From a virus, in IMG/VR virus record IMGVR_UViG_3300021959_000424, positions 1 through 22,837 of that record: 22,837 nt of DNA; one strand, 5' to 3'. The notes below the pieces were generated by a model. That model saw only the letters and a list, made by a program, of their open reading frames with translations, did no database searches and had not been told where the DNA came from. This document shows, in pieces, positions 1 through 7,152 of the stretch (position 1 is the first letter of the stretch; each line of letters starts with the position of its first letter). Position numbers and translations under genes: made by a program.

Positions 1-177
1 AGTCGCACGGTTATGGTGCCAGTCTCCTAAGAAGATACAGGTCTCAGCACCAGCGGCTTTTGCTTCTTCGCAAAACCATTTAACAAAATCTTCACAATCG
101 GTATTGTGAATCCTACTACCACTCTTCATTCCAAAATGAATGTCAGTGAAGCAGGCTGCTTTTTTAAATAACGGCAT
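1..177 (-). CDS. 47: gp47 recombination endonuclease subunit (SbcD-like), 5' part only
   Basis: This is the first 59 codons of a protein whose remainder lies beyond the left edge. It reads as a calcineurin-like metallophosphoesterase. Metal-ligand motif I, D12-I-H14, appears near the start (CFTDIHFG), and motif II, G51-D52-W-H-H-N, appears at residues 51-56. In T4, gp47 pairs with the SMC-like ATPase gp46 to resect DNA ends for recombination-dependent replication, and these motifs and the short N-terminus fit that family. The ATG at 177-175 was chosen because an AGGAG box lies just upstream on the minus strand (183-187). It follows gene 55 by 43 bp on the same strand, so the two are probably co-transcribed. 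SbcD/Mre11-type phosphoesterases share these motifs, but the T4-like neighbourhood makes gp47 the best call. Confidence 0.85.
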   Translation of the reverse strand, partial: MPLFKKAACFTDIHFGMKSGSRIHNTDCEDFVKWFCEEAKAAGAETCIFLGDWHHNRAT

Positions 178-220
178 TCTTTACTCCTATACTACATTTT
201 ATAGTAGTTTGTGTCATAAG

Positions 221-1063
221 TCAAGACTTTTCTGTTGTGTCTTTGGTTCCTCTAGGTTGAGCCATACCATTGTCTCTACCCTGTTCTTGTCTAGTCCAAC
301 TTGGATTCATACCATTCATTTCTAAAATATCGTCTCTAATATTTTGGTTACGTTTTTCGATATTAATGATACGAACAAATGAATTAGTAACAGCAGCGGT
401 ATAGTAAGCAAAAGGATTATTACTCTTAGATTCATCAAACTGTAGTCCTATTTGTGCCAACTGCAAAATTGCTTGGCCTTTCATTTCGTCATTGTATGTG
501 TATCCACGTACATTTCCTCGTGTTGCATAACGATCACAAAGTTTCATCCACATTCTTGCAAGGTCGTTAGTTGCTTTGCCTGATTTGGGATTGAAGAATC
601 CATTATCCATACCACCTTCCCAATGGCTTTTACCAACACATATCAAATTTCCACCATCATCAAACTTCCAATGTTGGAATGGCGGAAAATTTACTTTTAC
701 GTGTCTATCTGCTACTGTCTTTTTTGTTTTTTTGCGTGTTAAATCTTCTGGTATGTGTTCAAATGTCATTACTCTAAATACTACATCTTCTTTAGCAATC
801 TTTTTATAATCAATTTCAAACTGTTTTGCTGGCATTTTTTTACCGGCGGCTTCAACTGCTTCTGCGTGTGCTTGTTTTGCCAATCTAGAAGCACGGTTAC
901 GTTTTGCTTCAGCAGTGGTTCTAATGTTAATTTTTTCAAGACTAGGTACAATTAAGTCGTATTGATTGTATTCAGGGTCAACAAATGAACAGAATGTGTT
1001 CTTACTGCGGTGTATTTCCGCCAGTAGATCTTTATTTGTTAGATACTTTGTTCTTGTTGCCAT
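221..1063 (-). CDS. 55: gp55 sigma-like factor for late transcription, long form (280 aa)
   Basis: In T4, gp55 binds host RNA polymerase core and recognises the TATAAATA late promoter, coupled to replication through the sliding clamp gp45. The N-terminus (K6-Y-L-T-N-K-D-L-L) resembles the T4 start YVNNKELL. Residues about 166-250 match the sigma region 2-like core: GYTYNDEMKGQAI (187-199), FDESKSNNPFAYYT (209-222) and FVRIINIEKRNQ (229-240), compared with T4 FDETKYKNPHAYIT and FVQRIKKERKE. T4 gp55 is 185 aa. Most of the extra length is a block at about 46-160, basic and Ala-rich at first (46-80), then a W/F/G-rich stretch (121-160). The C-terminus is hydrophilic (ends GTKDTTEKS) and lacks the hydrophobic-acidic clamp-binding tail of T4 gp55. 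The ATG at 1063-1061 has an AGGAG box about 9 bases upstream. Identity is confident; the role of the insert is unknown. Confidence 0.88.
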   Translation of the reverse strand: MATRTKYLTNKDLLAEIHRSKNTFCSFVDPEYNQYDLIVPSLEKINIRTTAEAKRNRASRLAKQAHAEAVEAAGKKMPAKQFEIDYKKIAKEDVVFRVMTFEHIPEDLTRKKTKKTVADRHVKVNFPPFQHWKFDDGGNLICVGKSHWEGGMDNGFFNPKSGKATNDLARMWMKLCDRYATRGNVRGYTYNDEMKGQAILQLAQIGLQFDESKSNNPFAYYTAAVTNSFVRIINIEKRNQNIRDDILEMNGMNPSWTRQEQGRDNGMAQPRGTKDTTEKS

Positions 1064-1088
1064 ATTTTTCTTCTCCTATATGAATTAA

Positions 1089-1096
1089 TATAATAG
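1089..1096. promoter_or_regulatory. -10-like AT box in the divergent spacer between gene 55 and the baseplate operon
   Basis: TATAAT (1089-1094) matches the sigma70 -10 consensus on the + strand. The same bases read TATTATA on the - strand, about 26 bases before the gene 55 start codon. No convincing -35 hexamer lies at the right spacing on either side, so the direction is uncertain. An early or middle promoter for gene 55 is the natural expectation here, because gp55 must be made before late genes are expressed. That is inference from position. Confidence 0.3.
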
Positions 1097-1110
1097 CACA
1101 TTTCTCTTAG

Positions 1111-1118
1111 AATAAATA
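1111..1118 (+). promoter_or_regulatory. Candidate T4-type late promoter for the baseplate operon
   Basis: AATAAATA differs from the T4 late consensus TATAAATA only at the first base. It lies 27 bases before the first structural gene's ATG at 1146, followed by a plausible ribosome site (AAAGGAAA, about 1127-1134). It is the best late-promoter match in the spacers of the window. It would be recognised by gp55, which is encoded immediately upstream on the opposite strand. Confidence 0.6.
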
Positions 1119-1145
1119 GAGTTATTAAAAGGAAATATTACCAAA

Positions 1146-2342
1146 ATGACTTTAAGCATAAATCCGTTAGCAAAATTAACCACCAAAGTTAATAGTTCAG
1201 TGGCTGCTGACATTGCCGCAGCAACAGCAAAAGCCAATGGAGCACTACAAGTTGCAGGAAGTTTGCAAGATAAACTAGCACTAGATGCAAAAATTGGACA
1301 ACTAAGCGGCGGACTTAATAGTGGTCTTTCACAAGCAGCAGCAGGAGCAAACGTTGCAACTGCTTTAGGTGGAGCACAAACAGCAATGCAAACAGGTCTA
1401 GGTAAAGTTATATCATCGCCAGTAGGTAGTGGTCCACTTATTAACGGTACTGCAATCGGCGGACAACTAACAAATGCAGCAGAAAGCATAGGTACTATTG
1501 GTAACGTGTTCGGTGGCGTTGCGTCGACTATTGGTGATACTGTAGGCGACATTTCAGGTGCACTTACAAAATTAACAGGCGGTGACTTAGCAGGTGGCTT
1601 TAAAGATATTGCCGGCGCACTTGGAAGAACTGCAGGCAGTCTGAATGATATTTTAAGTTTAAAACGTGGTGCCAATTTACCTCCAGGCGGCGAATTGTTT
1701 ACAAGTTCCGGCGAAAAGATTAAGTTAAATCCAAGTGCCGAAAATGACTGGCGTGTAAGAATTAGTTGTGCGTGGAACATTTTTAACTCCGACATTTTTT
1801 CTGTATTAGAAAAAACAGGAGGTGTTGTTTGGCCAGTGTTGCCAACAATGGAAATAAGAACAACAGCAAACTATTCAGAATTAGCACCAGTACATAATAA
1901 TTATCCTTTCCTATCTTACAAGAACTCACAAGTGGACGCAATTAATATTAGCGGTGATTTTATTTGCGAAACTGAAAGAGATGCAGCATATTGGATTGCA
2001 GCAACTACATTTTTTAGAACAGTTACTAAAATGTTTTACGGACAAGGAGCAAACGCAGGTAACCCACCGCCGGTGTGTTCACTAAATGGATACGGAAGTA
2101 TGATGTTTTCAAATACACCAATTGTTGTTAAATCGTTTAGTGTAAGTATGCCAAACGATGTTAACTACATCAAGGTAAGTCCAAATTTAACAAATTCAGA
2201 AAGACCAACCTGGGTACCTATCAAGAGTAATATTAGTGTTGAAGTACAGCCTATCTACAATAGAGCTGATATGAGACAATTTAGTTTGACAGAATACGCT
2301 AACGGCCAGATGGCTAACAAAGGCGGAGTAGGATACTTCTAA
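1146..2342 (+). CDS. 48: gp48-like baseplate tail-tube cap protein
   Basis: The 398-residue product is probably the cap that sits on the hub and starts tail-tube polymerisation (T4 gp48, 364 aa). The N-terminal half (about 1-190) is low-complexity and rich in Ala, Gly, Thr and Ser, with helix-like then Gly-rich stretches (for example VGSGPLINGTAIGG). The C-terminal half (from about 197) looks folded: DWRVRISCAWN, VVWPVLPTMEI, PFLSYKNSQVDAI and a closing NISVEVQPIYNR strand region. A T4 gp54-type protein is the main alternative, because gp48 and gp54 are related in place and role. The choice of gp48 rests on position beside gene 53, as in marine T4-like phages. The ATG at 1146 follows a GGAAA ribosome site. 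A 236-codon open frame on the other strand is a shadow of the Ala/Gly-rich codons. Confidence 0.7.
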   Translation: MTLSINPLAKLTTKVNSSVAADIAAATAKANGALQVAGSLQDKLALDAKIGQLSGGLNSGLSQAAAGANVATALGGAQTAMQTGLGKVISSPVGSGPLINGTAIGGQLTNAAESIGTIGNVFGGVASTIGDTVGDISGALTKLTGGDLAGGFKDIAGALGRTAGSLNDILSLKRGANLPPGGELFTSSGEKIKLNPSAENDWRVRISCAWNIFNSDIFSVLEKTGGVVWPVLPTMEIRTTANYSELAPVHNNYPFLSYKNSQVDAINISGDFICETERDAAYWIAATTFFRTVTKMFYGQGANAGNPPPVCSLNGYGSMMFSNTPIVVKSFSVSMPNDVNYIKVSPNLTNSERPTWVPIKSNISVEVQPIYNRADMRQFSLTEYANGQMANKGGVGYF

Positions 2343-2343
2343 T

Positions 2344-2643
2344 ATGGCTAGATACGATGCATCTTCACACTACCAAGCAACACGTCAGAACGGATTTTAT
2401 TTAGATTTATTAACTCCCAGACCTGTACCATCAGAGAAGGATGATTTTGTATATACTATTGAAAGCCAATATAATCATAGACCTGATTTATTAGCACACG
2501 ATTTATACGGTGACTCGAAACTTTGGTGGGTTTTTGTTCAGAGAAATATGGAAGTTCTAAAAGACCCTATCTATGATTTTGAAACAGGTGTAACTATACA
2601 AATACCAAAAGAGTCAAATTTAAGAAAGTTTTTAGGAGTCTAA
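2344..2643 (+). CDS. 53: gp53 baseplate wedge subunit, short form
   Basis: This 99-residue protein matches the N-terminal core of gp53, the T4 wedge protein that joins neighbouring wedges around the hub. Diagnostic stretches are the Y-N-H-R-P-D-L-L-A-H-D-L-Y-G run (43-56), LWWVFVQRN (60-68) and DPIYDFETG (74-82), followed by a basic tail. The pattern of a Tyr-rich start, a WW pair and 'P I x D ... G x x I x I P' resembles the LysM-like fold described for gp53. T4 gp53 is about twice as long (196 aa), so the extra C-terminal part is missing here. The ATG is one base after the previous stop; AGGA at 2330-2333 or GGAG at 2325-2328 can serve as ribosome site inside the upstream gene. Confidence 0.82.
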   Translation: MARYDASSHYQATRQNGFYLDLLTPRPVPSEKDDFVYTIESQYNHRPDLLAHDLYGDSKLWWVFVQRNMEVLKDPIYDFETGVTIQIPKESNLRKFLGV

Positions 2644-2644
2644 T

Positions 2645-5395
2645 ATGGCCGCTGAATTTACCGAACGTAGAATACAGAGCAACGGTAACACCGCCAATTT
2701 TAATATTGATAGAAGCCAGCCTTTTATAGACGTCCAGAAAAACGGACAGACTCAAAGAATTTATGGCACACAGGAACAGTTAGCCACTTATCAAAATAAA
2801 AAACCAGACGGAACTGCTGCACTTAACTTTCCTCCTAAAACAGGTATTCCAAAAGGAGTAGCAGTAACTTACGGTCAAAACGCAGAAGGTAGAGTTACAG
2901 TTGAACCACTTGTGCCTGGAACAGGCAAAACACTTGATGAAATTTTAGACAATGCACTTGGTAGTGAAGAAGGCATACCACCTTCTTCGTCAACAAAAAA
3001 TGTAAATCCAAGCAAACAAGGAACAGTTATTCCTAATCCTCTTGAGCAGTTTGCATCAGTTACCCCATTATGGACTCTGGCAGTATTAACGCCTAAACAG
3101 TTTAACAAACCATCATTATATAGAACAAAAGATTTATCTTTTTCAGCACAAACAGAAATAGCAACAACTACTGTTGATCCAGTTACTGACTTCGACGATG
3201 GATCGAGATCAGTCACATTAAAAAGCAGTATTATATTTTCATCTGGTGGTAGAGGCGATGCTACCCGTGCAACAACCATAAATGGATCGCCAGAATATTT
3301 TATTGACAATTTTAAAATGATGTCAGTTATTGCTCCGTCTCCAGCAACTGGTAATACCAATGCAATTAATTTTGAATTTGGTATATTAGAGCCTTACAGT
3401 ATGGGATTGCTTTTACAGTCTATGCAAAGTGCTTGTCTAAAAGCAGGTTACAACGATTATCTAGAAGCACCTTTCTTACTAAGACTAGACTTTAAAGGGT
3501 ATAATGACAAAGGGCAATTTATTAAATCAATAAAACCTAAGCACTTTGTAATGAAATTTAAAAAAGTAGAGTTCTCGGTCAACGAAGGTGGCAGTCAATA
3601 TTCAGTGCAAGGGTATCCTTATAACCATCAAGGGTTTGCTGATACAGTTGATACAATGTTCCAAGATATTAGTATTGGACCACAACCTGATGCTGACCCT
3701 ACAGTTTTTTCTGTTCTTGCTGACCCTAATAATGAAAAAAGTTTAGTTCGTGTGCTTAATGATAATGAAACTAAAATGATCAATCAAGGAAAGTATAAAG
3801 TTAGAGATCAGTACGAAATACAATTTCCTGAAAAAACATATGATTTTGTTCCTGCAGATAAAACTACAGAACAAACATCAATGACTGTTGACCCGGTAGG
3901 TCCTCCTAATAGAAGATCAGTCGGCAAGCAATCTAGCCAAGGAGCCTCAAACACAACTGACGCAGGTGTAAATCCAATAGGAAAAAGTACATTTGATTAT
4001 TCTCCTAAAAAAGGCGGTAACTTTGCATTTAGAAAAGAAGATGATGTTGTAAATGAAGAGACCGGTCGAATTGAAAGAGGAAAATTAACTATTATTCCCG
4101 GAGAACGTATTTTTAATTTTACACAAAAAATGAAAATTACAGATATTATTACACAGACTATCCTAAGTTGTAGACACAGTCATAAAGCAGTAACAGGCGA
4201 ACTACCGATTACAGAAGAAGGATATGTTAATTGGTTTAGAATCGATGTGCAAGTAGAATTTTTAGAATACGACGATTCGGTAGGCGACTTTGCTAAAAAA
4301 TATACATATAGAGTTGTTCCATATCTTGCTCACGCAAGTGTATTTGGAAACACAACATCTAAACCGCCAGGTCAAGAAGAATTAAAAAAACAAATTGTAA
4401 AAGAATACAACTACATCTATACCGGTCAAAATGCAGATGTTATTGACTTTGATATTAAAATTAATAATTTGTTTTATACAGGAATTAATCCTGCAACTGA
4501 GGGTAATACAGAAAGTCAATCCAATCAAGATAATGCAGGACAGGGAGAAGAAACTGCTTCTAGTACTCCATCGAATACAGGTCCAGATCCTAAAGCACAG
4601 GTTAGTAATTTAGGAAAAAGTAAACAAAAAAGAGATCCTGGAATGTTTAGTGTTTTTAAAGGCGGTTCAGGAGCAAAGTCAGTAGAACAGAAAGTAGCAG
4701 AAAACTTTCACGATGCACTAGTAAAAAATGCAAGTGCAGATTTAATTCAAGTAGAATTAAAAATTATAGGCGATACTTTCTGGTTGGTAGAAAGCGGTTT
4801 AAGCAATCACTTTGTTCAAGCAGCACCTGCTGCACAGTTTATGAATGATGGAACAGTAAATTACGAAGGCAATGATGTTTTTATTAGAATCAATTTTAGA
4901 ACGCCTGCAGATGTCGATCCTAAAGGCGGCCTTTATAAGTTTAGTAAAATGTCTAGAAGGAGTCCTTTTAGTGGAATCTACAGAGTGTACAAGTGTGAAA
5001 ATGAATTTTCCGGAGGTCTGTTTACACAGACATTGTCTTGTGTAAGAATGCAAGGTCAAGTAGAAGATTACGACGGAGAAAATATTACTGAAGATAAAAC
5101 TACTGCGTTAGCAACACAAGTCGCAGAGAAAAAACCACCTAAAACTAATCCTGCACAAGAATTGCCGATTGCAGATAAACTTGCACAGGCATTCGGATTT
5201 AGTAACATTGCAGAGTTACAAGCAAAATTTCCGGCAGGCCCGGCAGATAAACCTAAAGAACCTGAAGGACCAACACTTACTGAAAGAAGAAGACAGTCTA
5301 ATGGAGTTTTAGTAAACTTTAATATTGATAGAACTAAACCGTTTGTTGATCAAACAGATACTGATGGAAACATACTAAGGATTTTTGAAAGTTAA
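2645..5395 (+). CDS. Large virion protein, putative baseplate hub (gp27 position)
   Basis: The 916-residue protein lies between genes 53 and 5, where a hub partner for the gp5 spike is expected. I recognise it as a family of structural proteins found in marine T4-like phages, not as a close T4 gp27 homologue. Visible parts are: residues 5-42, a short motif (F-T-E-R-R...FNIDR) repeated at the C-terminus; NPLEQFASVTPLW (131-143), opening the folded body; a region about 500-610 ending in YNYIYTGQNADVIDFD (from 588); a polar linker about 615-665 rich in N, Q, S, T and E; and a second folded part about 670-850 (DTFWLVES, RSPFSGIYRVYKCENEFSGG). An AGGAG box at 2634-2638 precedes the ATG, which is one base after the gene 53 stop. 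The stop overlaps the gene 5 start (TAATG), fitting coupled synthesis of two contacting hub proteins. Hub assignment is inferred from context. Confidence 0.6.
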   Translation: MAAEFTERRIQSNGNTANFNIDRSQPFIDVQKNGQTQRIYGTQEQLATYQNKKPDGTAALNFPPKTGIPKGVAVTYGQNAEGRVTVEPLVPGTGKTLDEILDNALGSEEGIPPSSSTKNVNPSKQGTVIPNPLEQFASVTPLWTLAVLTPKQFNKPSLYRTKDLSFSAQTEIATTTVDPVTDFDDGSRSVTLKSSIIFSSGGRGDATRATTINGSPEYFIDNFKMMSVIAPSPATGNTNAINFEFGILEPYSMGLLLQSMQSACLKAGYNDYLEAPFLLRLDFKGYNDKGQFIKSIKPKHFVMKFKKVEFSVNEGGSQYSVQGYPYNHQGFADTVDTMFQDISIGPQPDADPTVFSVLADPNNEKSLVRVLNDNETKMINQGKYKVRDQYEIQFPEKTYDFVPADKTTEQTSMTVDPVGPPNRRSVGKQSSQGASNTTDAGVNPIGKSTFDYSPKKGGNFAFRKEDDVVNEETGRIERGKLTIIPGERIFNFTQKMKITDIITQTILSCRHSHKAVTGELPITEEGYVNWFRIDVQVEFLEYDDSVGDFAKKYTYRVVPYLAHASVFGNTTSKPPGQEELKKQIVKEYNYIYTGQNADVIDFDIKINNLFYTGINPATEGNTESQSNQDNAGQGEETASSTPSNTGPDPKAQVSNLGKSKQKRDPGMFSVFKGGSGAKSVEQKVAENFHDALVKNASADLIQVELKIIGDTFWLVESGLSNHFVQAAPAAQFMNDGTVNYEGNDVFIRINFRTPADVDPKGGLYKFSKMSRRSPFSGIYRVYKCENEFSGGLFTQTLSCVRMQGQVEDYDGENITEDKTTALATQVAEKKPPKTNPAQELPIADKLAQAFGFSNIAELQAKFPAGPADKPKEPEGPTLTERRRQSNGVLVNFNIDRTKPFVDQTDTDGNILRIFES
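2657..2770 (+). repeat. N-terminal copy of a terminal protein repeat in the putative hub protein
   Basis: This encodes residues 5-42: F-T-E-R-R-x-Q-S-N-G, then F-N-I-D-R-x-x-P-F-x-D, then R-I-Y. The same motif closes the protein at 5276-5392. The DNA copies have diverged at many third positions, so the similarity is kept at protein level. Confidence 0.8.
5276..5392 (+). repeat. C-terminal copy of the terminal protein repeat in the putative hub protein
   Basis: This encodes the last 39 residues (878-916): L-T-E-R-R-R-Q-S-N-G, then F-N-I-D-R-T-K-P-F-V-D, then R-I-F-E-S at the stop. It matches the motif at residues 5-42 of the same protein. A proline-rich linker (PAGPADKPKEPEGP, ending just before it) separates it from the preceding domain. 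Confidence 0.8.
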
Positions 5396-7149
5396 TGTCT
5401 ACACAAAGAAGAACCAGATATGATAGAACAAGAGGCGTTGGACTAGGCTCCGGCGTATACGTTGCATCAGTTGTTAGTGTAATGGATCCTACATTTAACG
5501 GTAGATTAAAAGTTACACTATTAAAAGATCAAGGTAACGAAGTTGGAACAGAGAACCAAACATTCCTTGTAAGTTATGCTTCGCCATTCTTTGGAATGAC
5601 TCCGTATGAAGCACAAGGTAAAAACTTAGAAGATTTCAACGATTCTCAAAAATCCTACGGTATGTGGGCAGTGCCGCCTGATGTTGGAGTAAAAGTTTTA
5701 GTTTTATTTGCCGACGGTGATCCAGGTAAGGGTTATTGGTTTGCTTGTGTGCCACCTAGTTTTGCTAACCATATGGTACCTGCAATTGGTGCTACAACAA
5801 ACGTGGCTATTAGTGATGAAGATAAAAAACGTTATAACACAAAACAACCATTGCCTGTTGCAGAAATAAACAAACGTATTAATGCAACGGATCAAGAAGT
5901 AGATGCTGAAAAAATCAAAAAGGCTGTACACCCTATTGCTGATAGATTTTTAAGACAAGGCACAATTGAAGATGATGTAAGAGGACCTAGTGTTACTAGT
6001 GCTAGACGACAAGTTCCTAATACTGCATTTGGTATATCTACACCAGGTCCTTTAGATTACAGCCCGGGTGCCAAGCGTATGAATATTGGCCCTACAGAGT
6101 CTCAAACAAGAACTCCTATTCCTGTAAGCAGATTGGGAGGAACTCAATTTGTTATGGATGATGGCGACGATAGATATCAACGTAAAACAGCACCAGGTGT
6201 AGGACCAGTTGAATATGCAGATATAAATGCAGGTGAAAAAGGCGTAGTTGATATTCCTTATAACGAATACACAAGAATAAGAACAAGAACGGGACATCAA
6301 CTGTTACTACATAACTCAGAAGATTTAATATATCTTACAAATTCAGGCGGTACTGCTTGGATTGAAATGACCAGTAACGGCAAAATTGATATCTACGGTG
6401 CAGACAGTATCAGTGTACACAGCGAGAATGATCTAAACATTAGAGCAGATAGAGATATAAACATTGAAGCAGGTAGAAACATTAATATGAAAGCAACAGC
6501 AGAATATGTTTCACCTGACGAACTACATCGCAGAGCAGAAGGCGAAACAAAAACCGTTTCTAAGATAGAAGATGGTGCTGGTATTGAATCAGGAAGAATT
6601 CAAATCGAAAGTGCATTCAACACAAATATTTTGATCGGTGCCAATGGTAAGATTGAAACCAGAACTTATGAGTATGCCGACGAAGTTCCTGCTAACGGAG
6701 ATCTTGATATTAGAGTAGCAGGTAATCATAGACATACAATTAATGGTAATACCGATATCTACACTCTTGGTGATAGGTCAGACACACAAAGAAATTGGGA
6801 TATTAAAACTGAAGGATACAATTACTTAACATCTGGTAAAAACACAGAACTTGCAGTAGGCGGTGACATATTGATGTCAGCAAGTCCAAACATACACCTA
6901 AACGGACCTGCTGCAACAGATGCAGCACAGGCAGATCCTGCGTTATCTATAACAGATTTAATTACACACGATAATATTTTTACAAATACTGTGAGTGAAT
7001 GGGCAACCACTAAGTATCAGCAAGGGGCATTTAACAGTATTATGAAAAGGGTACCGATGCACGAACCTTGGGCACTACACGAAAACCAATCGCCTAATTT
7101 CTTAACTCCTTCTGATACAGATAGAGAAATACCACCGAGCGAGGAATAA
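5395..7149 (+). CDS. 5: gp5 baseplate hub/spike protein with OB-fold and beta-helix, no visible lysozyme domain
   Basis: The 584-residue product is the central spike of the baseplate. Residues about 15-130 form the gp5/VgrG-type OB domain (GVYVASVVSVMDP, GRLKVTLL, YGMWAVPPDVGVKVLVLFADGDPGKGYWFACVP in sequence). A polar linker follows, about 135-280 (ISTPGPLDY, GGTQFVMDDGDD). From about 283 the chain becomes beta-helical: RIRTRTGHQLLLHN, TNSGGTAWIEM, GKIDIYGADSISVHS, NDLNIRADRDINIEAGRNINM, then less regular repeats to about 500. A conserved-looking C-terminal tail contains RVPMHEPWALHENQSP. T4 gp5 (575 aa) carries a lysozyme domain between OB and helix; I see no such segment here although the length is similar, the helix part being longer. 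The ATG overlaps the upstream stop (TAATG); AAGGA at 5377-5381 is the likely ribosome site. Confidence 0.85.
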   Translation: MSTQRRTRYDRTRGVGLGSGVYVASVVSVMDPTFNGRLKVTLLKDQGNEVGTENQTFLVSYASPFFGMTPYEAQGKNLEDFNDSQKSYGMWAVPPDVGVKVLVLFADGDPGKGYWFACVPPSFANHMVPAIGATTNVAISDEDKKRYNTKQPLPVAEINKRINATDQEVDAEKIKKAVHPIADRFLRQGTIEDDVRGPSVTSARRQVPNTAFGISTPGPLDYSPGAKRMNIGPTESQTRTPIPVSRLGGTQFVMDDGDDRYQRKTAPGVGPVEYADINAGEKGVVDIPYNEYTRIRTRTGHQLLLHNSEDLIYLTNSGGTAWIEMTSNGKIDIYGADSISVHSENDLNIRADRDINIEAGRNINMKATAEYVSPDELHRRAEGETKTVSKIEDGAGIESGRIQIESAFNTNILIGANGKIETRTYEYADEVPANGDLDIRVAGNHRHTINGNTDIYTLGDRSDTQRNWDIKTEGYNYLTSGKNTELAVGGDILMSASPNIHLNGPAATDAAQADPALSITDLITHDNIFTNTVSEWATTKYQQGAFNSIMKRVPMHEPWALHENQSPNFLTPSDTDREIPPSEE

Positions 7150-7152
7150 TAG

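Noticed and set aside
196-203. TATAAAAT on the minus strand before gene 47, as a late or -10 promoter box
   Set aside because: It matches only 6 of 8 positions of the late consensus in an AT-rich spacer and has no -35. Read-through from gene 55 explains expression without it.
191-209. Inverted repeat ACTAC...GTAGT between genes 55 and 47, as a possible terminator
   Set aside because: The 5-bp AT-rich stem has no extra pairing and no U-run in a useful place, so it is too weak to call.
1085-1795. 236-codon open frame on the minus strand, rich in Pro, Ala and Ser
   Set aside because: It lies opposite the Ala/Gly-rich start of the gp48-like gene, whose GC-richer codons leave few stops on the other strand. 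It also runs across the candidate late promoter, and nothing in it is recognisable.
2875-3360. 161-codon open frame on the minus strand
   Set aside because: It is fully inside the putative hub gene, antisense, without a ribosome site or family resemblance.
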